Below, one piece after another: positions 1 through 11,522 of a stretch of DNA of 64,000 nt. The notes beneath the pieces were generated by a model that was not told the origin of the DNA, searched no databases, and was given only the letters and a program-made list of their open reading frames with translations. A program made the position numbers and the translations under genes. Source of the DNA: Parapristionchus giblindavisi. Lineage: Eukaryota > Nematoda > Chromadorea > Rhabditida > Diplogasteridae. Location of the stretch: assembly GCA_943737045.1 (NCBI GenBank), contig CALSFV010000257.1, positions 124,001 to 188,000 on the forward strand. Direction: 5' to 3'. Position 1 is the stretch's first letter. Each line of letters begins with the position of its first letter.

Positions 1-153
1 ACGATCATAACTAATGATTTTTTTGAAAATTCGTTGCATAAAAAGATGCGGGATGAATCATGCAGTCGCGGTCCTCATTTATATAGGGCGATTGTGCGGG
101 ACCGTATACAATTAAAATATGTAATGGCTTATTGATCATTCAATTATCTTCAG

Positions 154-3100
154 AATCATGATAATGATAAAAATGATGAGGGAGAAAGTCAGGACAAAAA
201 TGCTCAGGTATTTTACATGTATTTATTTAAATTGTCCTAGTCAATTTATATTTTGTGGTTATGCCTGTCGCGTAATCGATGAAATCGACTACAGTACTAC
301 TCTTTTCAGATTGAACAGTTGAAGAAAGCGATGAAAGATCAGCTTCTTACTGAGAAATCTCTTCGAGTGGTAGTGTCTATGAAGAATAAGGAATTGGAAG
401 ATGAAAGGAAGAAGAACAAAGAACTTGTTGAGACTCTAGTCAGTCATTTTGTTTAAAGTGATCCGAAAACGAAAACCAGGTTGATCTCATATTAAAAAGC
501 TTCAAATTCTTGTAATGAGAACTGTGTAGTCTACAGTCTGCTCCACTCATTGTCAGCAGACGCCTTTTATTAATCGCCACACGAACTCTTCGGAGAAGAT
601 GTGAAATTGGAAATTTATTGTGAAAATGTTAACCGCTAGAATGAAGATTTAAACTCTATAACGAATCTTTTGAGCTTTTCGAATGTGTTAGTATACTGTA
701 GTTAGGAAACGTCGCCACAATAATGAAGCAGGTTACAGTAATCTTACCAGAGTGCTAAAGATAATAAAATGTTCAAATTTTGCACCAGCTGTAATGCATA
801 CTAGCTTGAAGAAATTGTTCATTTACATAATCGATTTCGAACCGTTCTGCAGCTAGAACCATGAAACTCGCATGGAAGTGAGTGCACTGTGCCCCACCCC
901 TTCAACAACATGTGAACTCCTTGAAAGGACCGTCCAGGAGCTTTCCGATTCTGCACATGCCTGTACTTTGGATCATACGTGGGCACCACTGCCTTTAGCT
1001 GCAATAACCCCCCGATTTTGGCACCCGACCCCCCCCCCCCCCGATTTTCATTTCCAGCGGCAATAGCCGCCCACGTATGCTTTGGACCTTGAGGTGTACT
1101 ATGGCGAGGCAGAGTTATTAAAAGATTCTAGAAAATTCGTTCCACTGAGTTGTTACATGATCGACATGTTCGTCTAATATTTTATCCGAAAATGTACAAA
1201 TAAATATAAGCCATTATTCATAGATAAATTATCTACACCTTCCAGAAATCTGGGGACTGTGGCTTGAAAATGATTTAAGTTATCAAAATTTGAAGAAAAA
1301 AAGTTGAAATAGTTTGGTCGATACCGTATTCTTATATTATTTCATTCAGAAGGATTTCGAATCTGAAAAGGCTAAGAATAAACTATTGAATTCAAAATTG
1401 GAGGAATTATCACATAAGATTTCTGATATGGTCGGTATTATAATATTCTGATATTATACATTATTTCCATACTTGCAGGCTAGTGTAAACACTTTACGAA
1501 TGAGTATTACTAATATTTCAACTATTAAAGGAACGTTAGATATTTACTCTGAACCCGTGCGCATTGCTGGATTTAACTGGTGACAATTTTTTGCTCATTC
1601 CAATTACACTATTTTTAAATGTGTTTAGAGAATATATTATTACAGGAGAATTAATGCGAGTAATGAAAGCAATAGTAATTATTTATCTGTTTATCTCTTC
1701 TGTGATAAATTGGATTCCGAGTGAGACATTTAACTTATTTCTATAGTTATCACTTTTATAGCTTTTATAGCTATTATTATATTTATCGATTAATATTTTA
1801 CAGTCGCTTAATTTCATGTTCTGGTTTTTCATTCGATAACCCTTTCATTTTTAGTGCGTTCTCCTGTCCAGCAACGTTTAAGTTGCGCGTTATGTCTCGT
1901 GACAACAAATCGAAGAACTTGGAGGTGGTTCGGAATCACTCTTTCGTCGCCGATGCAGGATACGGTTTTACCAACTTCATTACTTGGAAGGTATTGCTCA
2001 TTTTCACGTTCAAATGCATTCATTCACTGCATTAGAAATGGCTCGTGTCTTACCACTCTAATTGTAAGAAAAATCGGCAAAGTTAATTTGCACTGAGTTG
2101 GAATCGAACCTACGAGGTTTGGGTCGCTACAAAAAAAGTTATTGCCATTAAGCAATGAAGAATAAGCCTTGTTTCCGTTCTCGTGAAACTCGATGATGCG
2201 CTCGTATTGCCGAAATGACGCGTTGCGGCCCAAACCTGCCGTATATCATATTGCATTTTCGTGGTATGAGAATGTCGAGGAACCGTTACTCTTAATTTTG
2301 CAATAGGTATACCAGGACTGTGAATTTGACATTTTAAGATTTTACTTTGTTTCTTACATTTTTTTACTACGTTAAATTTTACGAAATGTTTAAAATTTAA
2401 CCAAGCGAAAAAAATTATAAAAAACTGAATAATTTGTGAAATTATTTTCAAAAATTGTCTGCAAATTAATCTTTGGGATCACGGCGGTTCAATGAAGAGA
2501 AATCCCTACATTTAACTTTGGCTTGAAGGCTCTTGCATTACGAAAAATCCTCAAAGTTGATTTGCACTGGGCGGGATTCGAACGTACGAGGTTCGTATCG
2601 CTAAACAAAAGCTCTATCCATTAAGCCATCTCGGCATGTCTCGCGTATCGTAAAACTCGATGATAGGTCTAGTCAGAAGCGAGCGCCCAGATATACCGTA
2701 ATCAACTTTCGCGCTGGGAGAACCTAGATGTTTTACTGCTTATCATCACTCAGTTTGCGATACTTTCTTTCTCAGGCAAGAGCTTCTTAGTTACTATCAT
2801 TGAGCCGCCGTGGGGATATATTGTATTATATACTTAATTTTCTTCATGTTTTTAGCTGTAACTTCTTGCTTATCACGGGTCTCCTGTAAAAGTGTAGCAA
2901 CGCCTGCCACTAGGAAAAATTTTTTGTCTCCGATTTCGATGAAAGTCGGTCAGTGGGTGTGGTTGGGGGTCATGAGAAGGCCTAGCCACTTGATTTTGCC
3001 AAAATTGCAAATTATCGATTTTTTGTGATCTACCCTGATATATCACTATCTAGTTCATTGCCCGTATCTCTTGGCCCCCAGGGTCGATTACTAGATAGCT

Positions 3101-4331
3101 CACGGACTTAGTCGATTTTTGATCACATTCCGTTTCTTGATCGTATCTCACTTCAATGTTGTCCAATTATGTTTTCAAAAAAATATAAATGATTCTCTCG
3201 AAAAGGAGATTGAAAAGTTTACTATTGTCCAAATTGTTATATCGAGCCGTTTCCGAGTTATTAAAGGAAAACTGCTCCAATTTTGATTTTTTACCGCTTT
3301 CATGTGTTGAACAGAGACCATATTGCATTCGAACGATAATAATAATATTTTTTTTTGTATTTTTCATGCATTGCATTTGTTAGTGAACTGCCCCTGAGGA
3401 TGAAGTACAAGTGCACGAGAATGATCTGACCGTCTCCTGCGATATATGATTGGATGCATTCAGAAATGAAGACTTTGTTCTCGGACGACGCCCCGGAGTT
3501 ATCAATTACCCTCGTATTTGACCAGTGATGTTGATATCTGCACAGTGTCTGCTCAATTATATTACAGTTTTTATTGTGAAGTAAACATATTTGTCGAATT
3601 GATTGAATTTTGATAGGAAAAAAGTCTTTTCGCATGAAAGCGGTAAAAAATCAAAATTGGAGCAGTTTTTCTTTAATAACTCGGAAACGGCTCGATATAA
3701 CAATTTGGACAATAGTAAACTTTTCAATCTCCTTTTCGAGAGAATCATTTATAATTTTTTTGAAAAGATAATTGGACAGCATTGAAGTGAGATACGATCA
3801 AGAAACGGAATGTGATCAAAAATCGACTAGGTCCGTGAGCTATCTAGTAATCGTCCCTGGGGGCGAAGAGATACGGGCAATGAACTAGATAGTGATATTG
3901 AACGTGGTTTGAAGTCATAATTTTTGCAATAAAACGGATGGGGTCAAGAATAAAATTTCGAGACAACTTCACCTTTTTCATCAGAAAAAGTGTTGTTCGC
4001 GTTTTTCGCCCTAAAGACGACTTAACAGCGAACGGGTAATAAACAACTGTTTTGAAGAGCATTCGAATACGGTTCGCATGACACCTGTCAGCTCATTGTA
4101 CGATGAAAATGAACCGAGTTATGATCATTTTCAGGGTAGATCACAAAAAATCGATAATTTGCAATTTTGGCAAAATCAAGTGGCTAGGCCTTCTCATGAC
4201 CCCCAACCACACCCACTGACCGACTTTCATCGAAATCGGAGACAAAAAAATTTTCCTAGTGGCAGGCAGGGCCGATTTTGCTACACTTTTACAGGAGACC
4301 CGTGTTATCGTCCTTGCATAAGAGAGTCGTT

Positions 4332-4372
<41 letters not shown>

Positions 4373-4705
4373 TATACGTGGGCTTCATATCTTTTATCAC
4401 GAAATACACTTGGGTCAATTTCTTATAATTTTTACGAAATTTTTTCGAATTTTACGAGAAAACAGACGTAAAAAACATTTTACGAAAATTTTTGAAAAAA
4501 GACTGCGCACATCCCTGGTATACACTCCTGCGGGGCTCTTAATCTGCGAGGACTTTGCATTGAATCGCCGTCTATTTTTACAAATTATTTTCAGTCTTGA
4601 ATAATTTAATCAATTTAGGATCTTCTCGATAAGTCAAATGGATACGTTAAAGATGATGTGATTTTTGTTGAAATTGAACTCAAAGTGTACCCATCAGCGT
4701 CTTAG
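154..4705 (+). CDS. Coiled-coil MATH gene 1 (5' end outside window)
   Basis: Exons read as 154-207, 310-438, 1350-1430 (coiled coil), then 1479-1579, 1646-1720, 1855-1990 and 4619-4705 (MATH). The coil ends in the family motif KISDM. The MATH part shows RIAGFNW, YLSVYLFC, DNKSKN and FITWK, then DLLDKSNGYVKDD and a stop after YPSAS. All coil exons are phase 0 and the MATH exons split the Trp codon as TG|G, as in every other copy. At least 220 residues; the start and first coil exons lie left of the window or were replaced by unrelated sequence at 1-110. The last intron is 2.6 kb because repeats and a fold-back element sit in it; sister genes have about 60 bp there. AATAAA at 4977-4982. The coding exons look intact. 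The role as a binding adaptor is inferred from the family. Confidence 0.8.
439..1349 (+). other. Long intron of gene 1 between coil exons
   Basis: Non-coding spacer homologous to the gene 8 intron 31348-31915. It carries a hAT-like MITE (974-1079) with an internal C-rich run. No gene is seen in it. Confidence 0.6.
974..1079. mobile_element. hAT-like MITE, copy 1 (CATACGTGGGC ends)
   Basis: Inverted ends CATACGTGGGC and GCCCACGTATG enclose an internal GATTTTGGCACCCGACCC-type block and a poly-C run. The flanks CTTTGGAT (966-973) and CTTTGGAC (1080-1087) fit an 8-bp target duplication, as for hAT elements. Related copies lie at 18225-18427 and 34946-35125. Confidence 0.7.
2088..2640 (-). repeat. 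Two tRNA-derived (SINE-like) repeats in gene 1 intron
   Basis: Two related minus-strand tRNA-like stretches occur, about 2090-2165 and 2560-2636. Read on the minus strand each has a D-arm-like block (GGCTTAATGGATAGAGC in the second), an anticodon-like middle and a T-loop-like block (GTTCGAATCCCGC; GGTTCGATTCCAAC), followed by a shared tail. Acceptor stems do not pair, so these are not working tRNAs. Shared flanks (AAACTCGATGAT and similar) suggest a dispersed tRNA-headed repeat. Confidence 0.5.
2874..4314. mobile_element. Fold-back element in last intron of gene 1
   Basis: The left arm 2874-3304 is the reverse complement of the right arm 3633-4314, starting CACGGGTCTCCTGTAAAAGT on the left and ending ACTTTTACAGGAGACCCGTG on the right. 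The right arm has about 230 extra bases (about 3897-4130) missing from the left arm. A 328-base spacer separates the arms. No transposase is seen, so it is non-autonomous. Confidence 0.8.
4332..4370. repeat. (TA)n microsatellite
   Basis: Uninterrupted TA dinucleotide run directly after the fold-back element. Confidence 0.95.
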
Positions 4706-4976
4706 AAAGTCTTCAATTTGGCTCCCATTCATTCTTATCGTTTACATAATGCATTGTAATAGAATTTCTTTACTTCACATTTTGTTTATGTTTGATTGTT
4801 GATTTAGTAGAGATTCCTTACATTTTTGTCGTCTTTGATACTATGATTTTCCCCACATCTCACATTATTTTAACTGTATTCGGCGATTTCGACAACTCCG
4901 ATACCGTTTCCAATATACTCTTCTTTGTTAAATTCTATTAATTTGTTATTCCATATTATACTCAGCATCTCTAATC

Positions 4977-5128
4977 AATAAAATAAGAATTTGTTTATTA
5001 TTGCGAGTTGTTGGTGTAAAGGTCGAAGTGCCTGCCTTAGAATATATCTGAAAACTTGATTGAAAATTTTTAGAGTTTTCTTCGCTTTCATCGATTGTTT
5101 TGAAAGGTTTCGGCTAAAGAACGATATT
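4977..5128 (+). promoter_or_regulatory. Compact intergenic spacer, genes 1-2
   Basis: The AATAAA of gene 1 (4977-4982) is followed after about 35 bases by AAAGGTCGAAGTGCCTGCC, then an outron-like acceptor AATTTTTAG and the gene 2 ATG at 5129. The same layout recurs before genes 3, 8, 9 and 11. The conserved motif contains AAGGTC, which resembles a nuclear receptor half-site; that reading is inference. Confidence 0.5.
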
Positions 5129-7314
5129 ATGGAAGGACTGGAAGGTGGACCTCACAAGAAGCAAAGACTTGTACGTTTATCGTATCATATCTGATTCAAC
5201 CACATTATTGAACAAGGGATATCGATTTATTCCAGGATGATTCTGTATCTACCGTAGTAGTTAAAGATGAAATTGATCATGATCGGGATTCGTCATCCAT
5301 TGCTATTATCGATAACTCGGTGAGTTTGCATTTTGATAGTTTAAATTTTAATAACCTTAATTTCAGGTTGAAACTCTCCACGAGGAATTGACTTCGAAGA
5401 ATGTTGGTTATTCTAATCAATCGATCGATTGCTTCTTTAAAATACCGTAGTCTACAGTAATATTTTCGTTTCAGGAAGAGCTCAAACGGAAGTTGCGTGA
5501 AGGCATCTCGCAATTGACAAAAAGGTTACGCATTGTTTATGTGATGTTCAATATTCGAGAGAAAGAAAAGAAAAAGAGGTTAGAGAGTGTGTGAAACGGG
5601 GAGAGTTTTCTCTGCTTTTCTTTTCACGTCTTGAAATTAGCTTTAGATGTTTTTTAGACACAGAACATAATAATAATGCATTATTTATTTAAGTATAATT
5701 TTCAGATCAACGATTTCCATCCACAAGTAAACTCTAATGTCGAAAACGGTGAACTACAACAAATTGGAGATGTAGAAGTATATTTATTTTTTTAATTTTG
5801 ATGTAGAATTAAACAACTACTATTCAGCTTGAAGAGCTTACACGTGAATTTAATGCAAAAGAAGTAGACTATTTAATTACAATCGATTTATATGGAATTT
5901 ATCGATTACTTTTAGGAACAAGTCAAAGCTAGACTTCTTCCAATCATTTCTGAAAAATCTAATAAGGTAGACTTTGTCACAAAATGAGATATAATTAATT
6001 ATCGATTTTTGTTGTTTAGATCAATGCTATCGGTCAACAACTTGGTAATGCGATAAATGAAAATTGCAATCATAATGGAATTGGCAAGGGTGACTATGAA
6101 GGCAATATTGATCAGGTGTTTTATTTTAATTTATCTATTCTTTTTAAATAACGCGATATTTTAGCTAACAAATCTGCTTTTAATTGACAAATAGAATAAA
6201 GTAATACTCATTATAGTATTACTTTCACTTTTTTTCAGATTCAAAAGTTGAAAGTTGCATTGGACCAGAAAACGGTTAGTAGTCTATATTAAAATTGTTG
6301 CTCGAATTATATAATTTATTTTTTAAAGAACGAAATGAAGGATCAACTTCTTACGGAAAAATCTCTTCGAGTAGTTATTTCAATGAAAAATGAGGAGTTG
6401 GAAGCTGAACGGGAAAAGAACAAGAAACTTACAGAGACCAACTCACAACTACAATTGAGTCTGGTTAGTTGAATTTATTTGAGACAGTAATTACATTTAG
6501 AAATTTACACTACATTTTGTAATTGCGTATGATTTGATTGAAATTTCAGAAAGAACTCCAGTCTGAAAAAGATAAAAATACACAATTGAATTCAAAATTG
6601 GAGGAATTGTCACATAAGATTTCTGATATGGTCGGTATTATAATATTTTGATATTAGACGTTATTTCCATATTTACAGGCTAATGTATACACTTTACGAA
6701 TGAGTATTAGTAATATTTCGACCAGGAAAGAAAAGATTGATATTTACTCCAAGCCCGTGAGGATTGCTGGATTTGACTGGTGAGAATTTTTTGTTCATTC
6801 TAATTATACGATTTTTAAATATGTTTTGAGAAAATATTATTACAGGAGAATATATGCGCGTAATGAAAATAATAGTGATTTTTTGTCTGTTTATCTGTTA
6901 TTCGATAAACGTGATTCCAGGTGAGACATTTTATTTATCCTTTTTATGGCTTTTATTCTTTTTATTATTTAATATTTTACGGTCACTTAATTTTCTGTTA
7001 TGCATTTTCATTCTACAATCCCCCATATTTTAGTACGTTCCCTTGCACGGTAAAGTGTAAAATGCGCATTATCGCTCGTGATAACAAATCGAAGAACTTC
7101 GAGAAGGTTATGGATCACACTTTCACAGACGAAAAAGGACAAGGATTCTCTCGCTTCGTCACTTGGAAGGTTTTGCTTATTTTGAAAAATATTTTCAGTC
7201 TTTTGAATTATCTGCAAATCAATTTAGGATCTACTCGAAGAATCAAATGGATACGTTAAAGATGATGTGATTTTTCTTGAAATTGAACTCAAAGTGTACC
7301 CATCAGCGTCTTAG
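5129..7314 (+). CDS. Coiled-coil MATH gene 2
   Basis: Exons: 5129-5170 (MEGLEGGPHKKQRL), 5236-5319, 5367-5402, 5475-5524, 5706-5777, 5828-5863, 5916-5966, 6020-6115, 6239-6274, 6329-6463, 6550-6630 (coil), then MATH exons 6679-6779, 6846-6920, 7034-7169, 7228-7314. About 370 residues with roughly 240 of coil; the MATH part has VRIAGFDW, FLSVYL, DNKSKN, FVTWK and GYVKDD. Exon 4 is 50 bases where genes 3 and 11 have 51: one base is missing near its end (CAATTGACAAAAAG against CAGTTGGATAAAAAG). Read through, this gives an early stop in the next exon; skipping exon 4 restores the frame. AATAAA at 7497-7502. Same coil layout as gene 11. Confidence 0.82.
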
Positions 7315-7647
7315 AAAGTCTTCAATTTGGCTCCCATTCATTCTTATCGTTTACATAATGCATTGTAATAGAATATCTTTACTTCACATTTTGTTTATGT
7401 TTGATTGTTGATTTAGTAAGAGATTCCTCACATTTTTGTTGTGTTTGTTTTGGTTGTATTAATTCGTTATCCCATATTTGCTCAAGAGGTCTAATCAATA
7501 AAATAAGAATTTGTTTATTGTTTCGTGCTGTTGGTGTGAAGGTCGAAGTGCCTGCCTTAGAATATATCTGAAAGCTTATTTAAAAATTTGAAAGTTTTAA
7601 TCGCTTTCATCGATTGTTTTGAGAGGTTTCGGCTAAGGACCGCTATT

Positions 7648-10600
7648 ATGGAAGGACTGGAAGGTGGACCTTACAAGAAACAAAGACTTGTAAGTTTATC
7701 AGATCATCTCGTATTCAGCCACATTATTGAACAACGATTATTGATAATTTCCAGGATGATTCTGTATCTACCGTAGTAGTTAAAGATGAAATCGATTATG
7801 ATCGGGATTCGTCATCGATTACCATTATCGATAACTCGGTGAATTGGCATTTTGATAGTTTGAGTTTTAACATACTTAATTTCAGGTTGAAACTCCACGA
7901 GGAATTGAATGCAAAGAATGTTGGTTATTCTATTCAATTGTGTCTTTAAAATACCGTAGTCTACAGTAATATTTTCGTTTCAGGAAGAGCTCAAACGTAA
8001 GTTGCGTGAAGGCATCTCGCAGTTGGATAAAAAGGTTACGTTTGATTTATTTGATGCTCAATAACCGCGAAAGGAAAGAGGTTAGAGACTTGTGGATGCT
8101 GTGTGAGACCAGTTAGGTTAGAGAGCGTGTGAAACGAGGAGAGTTTTCTCTGCTTTTCTTTTCGCAACTTTTGAAAAGATCATTAGATGTTTTTAGACAC
8201 AGAACATAATAATAATGCATTATTTATTTAAGTATAATTTTCAGATCAACGATTTCCATCAACAAGTCAATCCTAATGTCGAAAACGGTGAACAACAACA
8301 AATTGGAGATGTAGAAGTATATATATTTTGTTAAATTTTGATGTATAATTAAAATATTGCTATTCAGCTTGAAGAGCTTACACGTGAATTTAATGCAAAA
8401 GAGGTAGACTATTTAATTACAATTTATCGATTTGGGATTTATCGATTGATTTTAGGAACAAGTCAAGACTAGACTTCTTGCAATCATTTCTGAAAAATCT
8501 AGTAAGGTAGAAGTGTTCACAAAATGAGATATAGTTAATTATCGATTTTTTGTTCAGATCAGTGCTATCGATCATCAAATTGGTAATGCGAAAGATGGAA
8601 ATCGCAATAATAATGGAAGTTGCATGGGTGACTGTGAAGACAATATTGATCAGGTGTTTTTTTATTTATCTATTCTAATAACTCTATTCTAGTGACGTAA
8701 TGGTATTTGGGTACTTTGCTTTCCATGAAGATTTATACATACATTGGAAATCTAAAATATTTTGTTTTTAAACCTATCTTGTTTTCCATGTAATCGACTA
8801 CTGTACTCTTTTCAGATTGAACAGTTGAAGAAAGCGATGAAAGATCAGCTTCTTACCGAGAAATCTCTTCGAGTGGTAGTGTCTATGAAGAATAAGGAAT
8901 TGGAAGATGAAAGAGAAAAGAACAAAAAACTCACTGAAATTAACGCACAACTACAATCCAATCTAGTTAGTGAATTTGTTTAATTTGTATTGATTTTTAT
9001 AATTTGCAATTTTATTATACAGTACAGCTCGGCCGGGTTGTTAGCACCTGCTATACATTTTCGCCCCCCCCCCCCCACAATCTATTGTTTTTGCGAATTA
9101 TAAACTGACCCGAAATTAGAACAAAACTGACCCGATCTACATCATAAGTTAGAATTTGTTGATGATCAATCTGACGTCGAGTCGCTCACCCAAGGTCGCT
9201 CTGCTCTCGCTGCAGCCAAACTAGCGAAAGGAGTCTCTTCCGATGGTTCCTGGTACAGATTGACCGATGAATACTGTAGATATGAGAGAATGATCCAGTT
9301 CGGACCAGTCTATGAGCATCCAAGATGGCTACATTGAATGAGATAGATTCAGTCGAACGAAAACTCACTCTGGAATTCTTCGGGAAACATCGATCACTTG
9401 ACCAGAGAGCCAAATATCTTGAATATATCTTCAGTATTCATCGGTCAATCAATACCAGGTTTGGTTTCGCTGGTTTGGCTGAAGCGAGAGCAAAACCAAT
9501 ATGAGCGAGCGACTCGACGTCAGAATGATCGTCAGCCCATTCTCCCGTATGTTACAGGACAACCCTGTCAAGGAGCCGACAATGGCAAGTAGATGAAAGC
9601 GACTATTTTAGTGATCTACCAGCATTTAAAAGCAGTTTTTTTGGACGTAATTCAGCAATTCCTTACGGAACGAAAAATTTAAAAAAATGCATTTTCACAT
9701 TTTTATCTGAAAGTACTCGAGAAAATACACATTTCATCTGTTGGAACCTTTTTCATAGCTCTACTGTGAGCCTTGAAAATCGCATCGCAAGGAGACTCAA
9801 CGACTAACTTTGACGTGAGCTCCTGGAGACACGTTTGATCTACCATCCTTACTACTCTGGATCTGGGATGTCTTACCTAAGGGGCCTCGAAAACTGTGGA
9901 GAAAAGAGGGGGTCCACTCAAAAGTGTGTAGTAGAATCGGTCAATTCTTAGAAAAGATGCCTGATACATAGTCTTTTTAATGTTTAAAGAAAAATAAAGA
10001 AAGTTTTCATGCTAAAAAGAGTTGCAATAAACGTTGTGTGTTTATTTAGCCATCCCTTGTATGTGGTTCAAGTACAGTACAATAAGCTCATAACCATTTA
10101 TTGAGTAATAAGGAACAGAGCCGGGTCGGGTGTGACATTGACCTTGAGGGTCTTCCTCGGAGTCGATTACGTCCAGTCAAGACCGAGTGGCTCGACCGGA
10201 GCATTCGTACTACTCCGAGAGAAGGATCCAGAGGAATTCGGGGTACGGTCTATTACTGAGCTCTACCTTGCGAGTGCGATGGAGCTCCGGTAGGACCGAC
10301 CTGCCCTTAGACCGAGAGACTACCGCGTTGGGGTAGGGTCTGCTTTAGGCCTAGTATGGTTCAGTCACCTTGAGCTTCACCTCGCGAGTGCGAGGGAGCT
10401 CCGGAGGAACCGACCTGCCTGTAAGCCGGGACTAGCCGAATGGACCTGTGAGAATGAAAGGAGGCGGCCTTTTATAGGCGAGGGAGACATGCAAATGGGG
10501 AGCTAATCCTTTTATGGTAATTAGATTACCCGGACTGCAACTAAAAGCAATTGAAAGGTTAAACAGTAGGGTGGCGATAATGACTCACGAGTATTCGCTT

Positions 10601-11520
10601 CTGTGGCCTATAATGAGTGGCTCGTGGTGCATGTGATTATTCATTCCCCTTGGCAGTTGACCTCTCTTTTTCTTTTTTTTTGTCGAAAATTGACATCGAC
10701 CGAGGTATATTATATTTTATAATTGTTTTAACTTTTTTTCAGACAAACGAAGGGACATTGCGAATGAGTATAAATAATGTTTCGAGATTATCAGAAAAGC
10801 AAGGTTGTGTTTCCGACCTCGTAATGATTGCTGGATTCAGATGGTTATTCTTGTGTTGCACAAAAGATACAAATTGTTATTGCAGGAAACTTCTTGCATA
10901 CAAATTCAATAATAATAATAATGATACAAACTGGCTTTCCATGCATCTCTACTGCATTCGCAATGATTCCGAGTCAGTTATTTTAAAGCCATTTTAAATT
11001 ATGTTTTTATTTTTGTAATTCGTAGACAGTGTATCTTAAAGCCGTTTCGTATAACACATTTATAATCGATCGTTTCAGTAAGCGGTCATGTACTGTAATG
11101 TCCAAGTGTCGTGTTCTGGCTCTCGATGGCAAATCGAAGAACATGGAACGTGTTCTTAATTACACTTTCACTGAGACATCAAATAGACGTGGATTTATTT
11201 CATTCATTAATTGGAAGGTATTCTCGTTGCTATTTTAAAAATAATCACACTTGAGAAATTTTTTGCCAGCTATATACAAGCTTTCCATATATGGCTGTTG
11301 TGTGCCATATTTATAAAATCCGACTTTTATTGATGATTTTTTTAAAATTATAAATTTTGCGCTCTACGGACGAATATGTTTTATATTATTAATTTAAAAA
11401 TCTATTTAGGATCTACTGGACAAATCAAATGGATACGTTATGGATGATACAATCGTTCTCGAAATTGAACTCAAAGTGTACCCAGTAACTTGTGGAATCG
11501 AAGTGACTTTACCATTCTAA
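7648..11520 (+). CDS. Coiled-coil MATH gene 3 (chimeric type)
   Basis: Coil exons: 7648-7689 (MEGLEGGPYKKQRL), 7755-7838, 7886-7919, 7984-8034, 8245-8316, 8368-8403, 8456-8506, 8558-8653, 8816-8965. MATH exons: 10743-10843, 10886-10972, 11079-11217, 11410-11520. The MATH part is the KRSCTVMSK subtype found in genes 9 and 12-15, not that of neighbouring gene 2. Exon 3 is 34 bases instead of 36 (a CT pair lost), shifting the frame; skipping it keeps the frame and gives about 339 residues. The KISDM coil exon of other long-coil genes was not found. The C-terminus has an unusual extension (VTCGIEVTLPF). The 1.8-kb intron before MATH holds other repeats, and a 2.4-kb palindrome starts directly after the stop codon. 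Confidence 0.78.
8966..10742 (+). other. Repeat-filled intron of gene 3
   Basis: Contains a poly-C run near 9064-9077, an inverted-repeat element (9169-9530), and a GC-richer stretch (about 10110-10480) with two copies of a block containing GAGTGCGA and GGAGCTCCGG (10273-10310 and 10390-10424). The last could be part of an unrecognised transposon or solo LTR. No gene is supported here. Confidence 0.5.
9169..9530. mobile_element. Inverted-repeat element (TCTGACGTCGAGTCGCTC ends)
   Basis: The segment at 9169-9290 matches the reverse complement of 9410-9530 imperfectly, sharing TCTGACGTCGAGTCGCTC, the GCAGCCAAACTAGCGAAA-type block and ATTGACCGATGAATACTG. Non-coding MITE or fold-back remnant. 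Exact ends and target duplication are not clear. Confidence 0.6.
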
Positions 11521-11522
11521 TA

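Noticed and set aside
1564..2096. Several overlapping short open frames on both strands
   Set aside because: They read through MATH exons and introns of gene 1 in shifted or unspliced form.
10110..10640. Possible solo LTR (TGTGACATTG near 10129 to GTGCA near 10632)
   Set aside because: No clear TG...CA pair with target duplication, primer site or polypurine tract could be shown.
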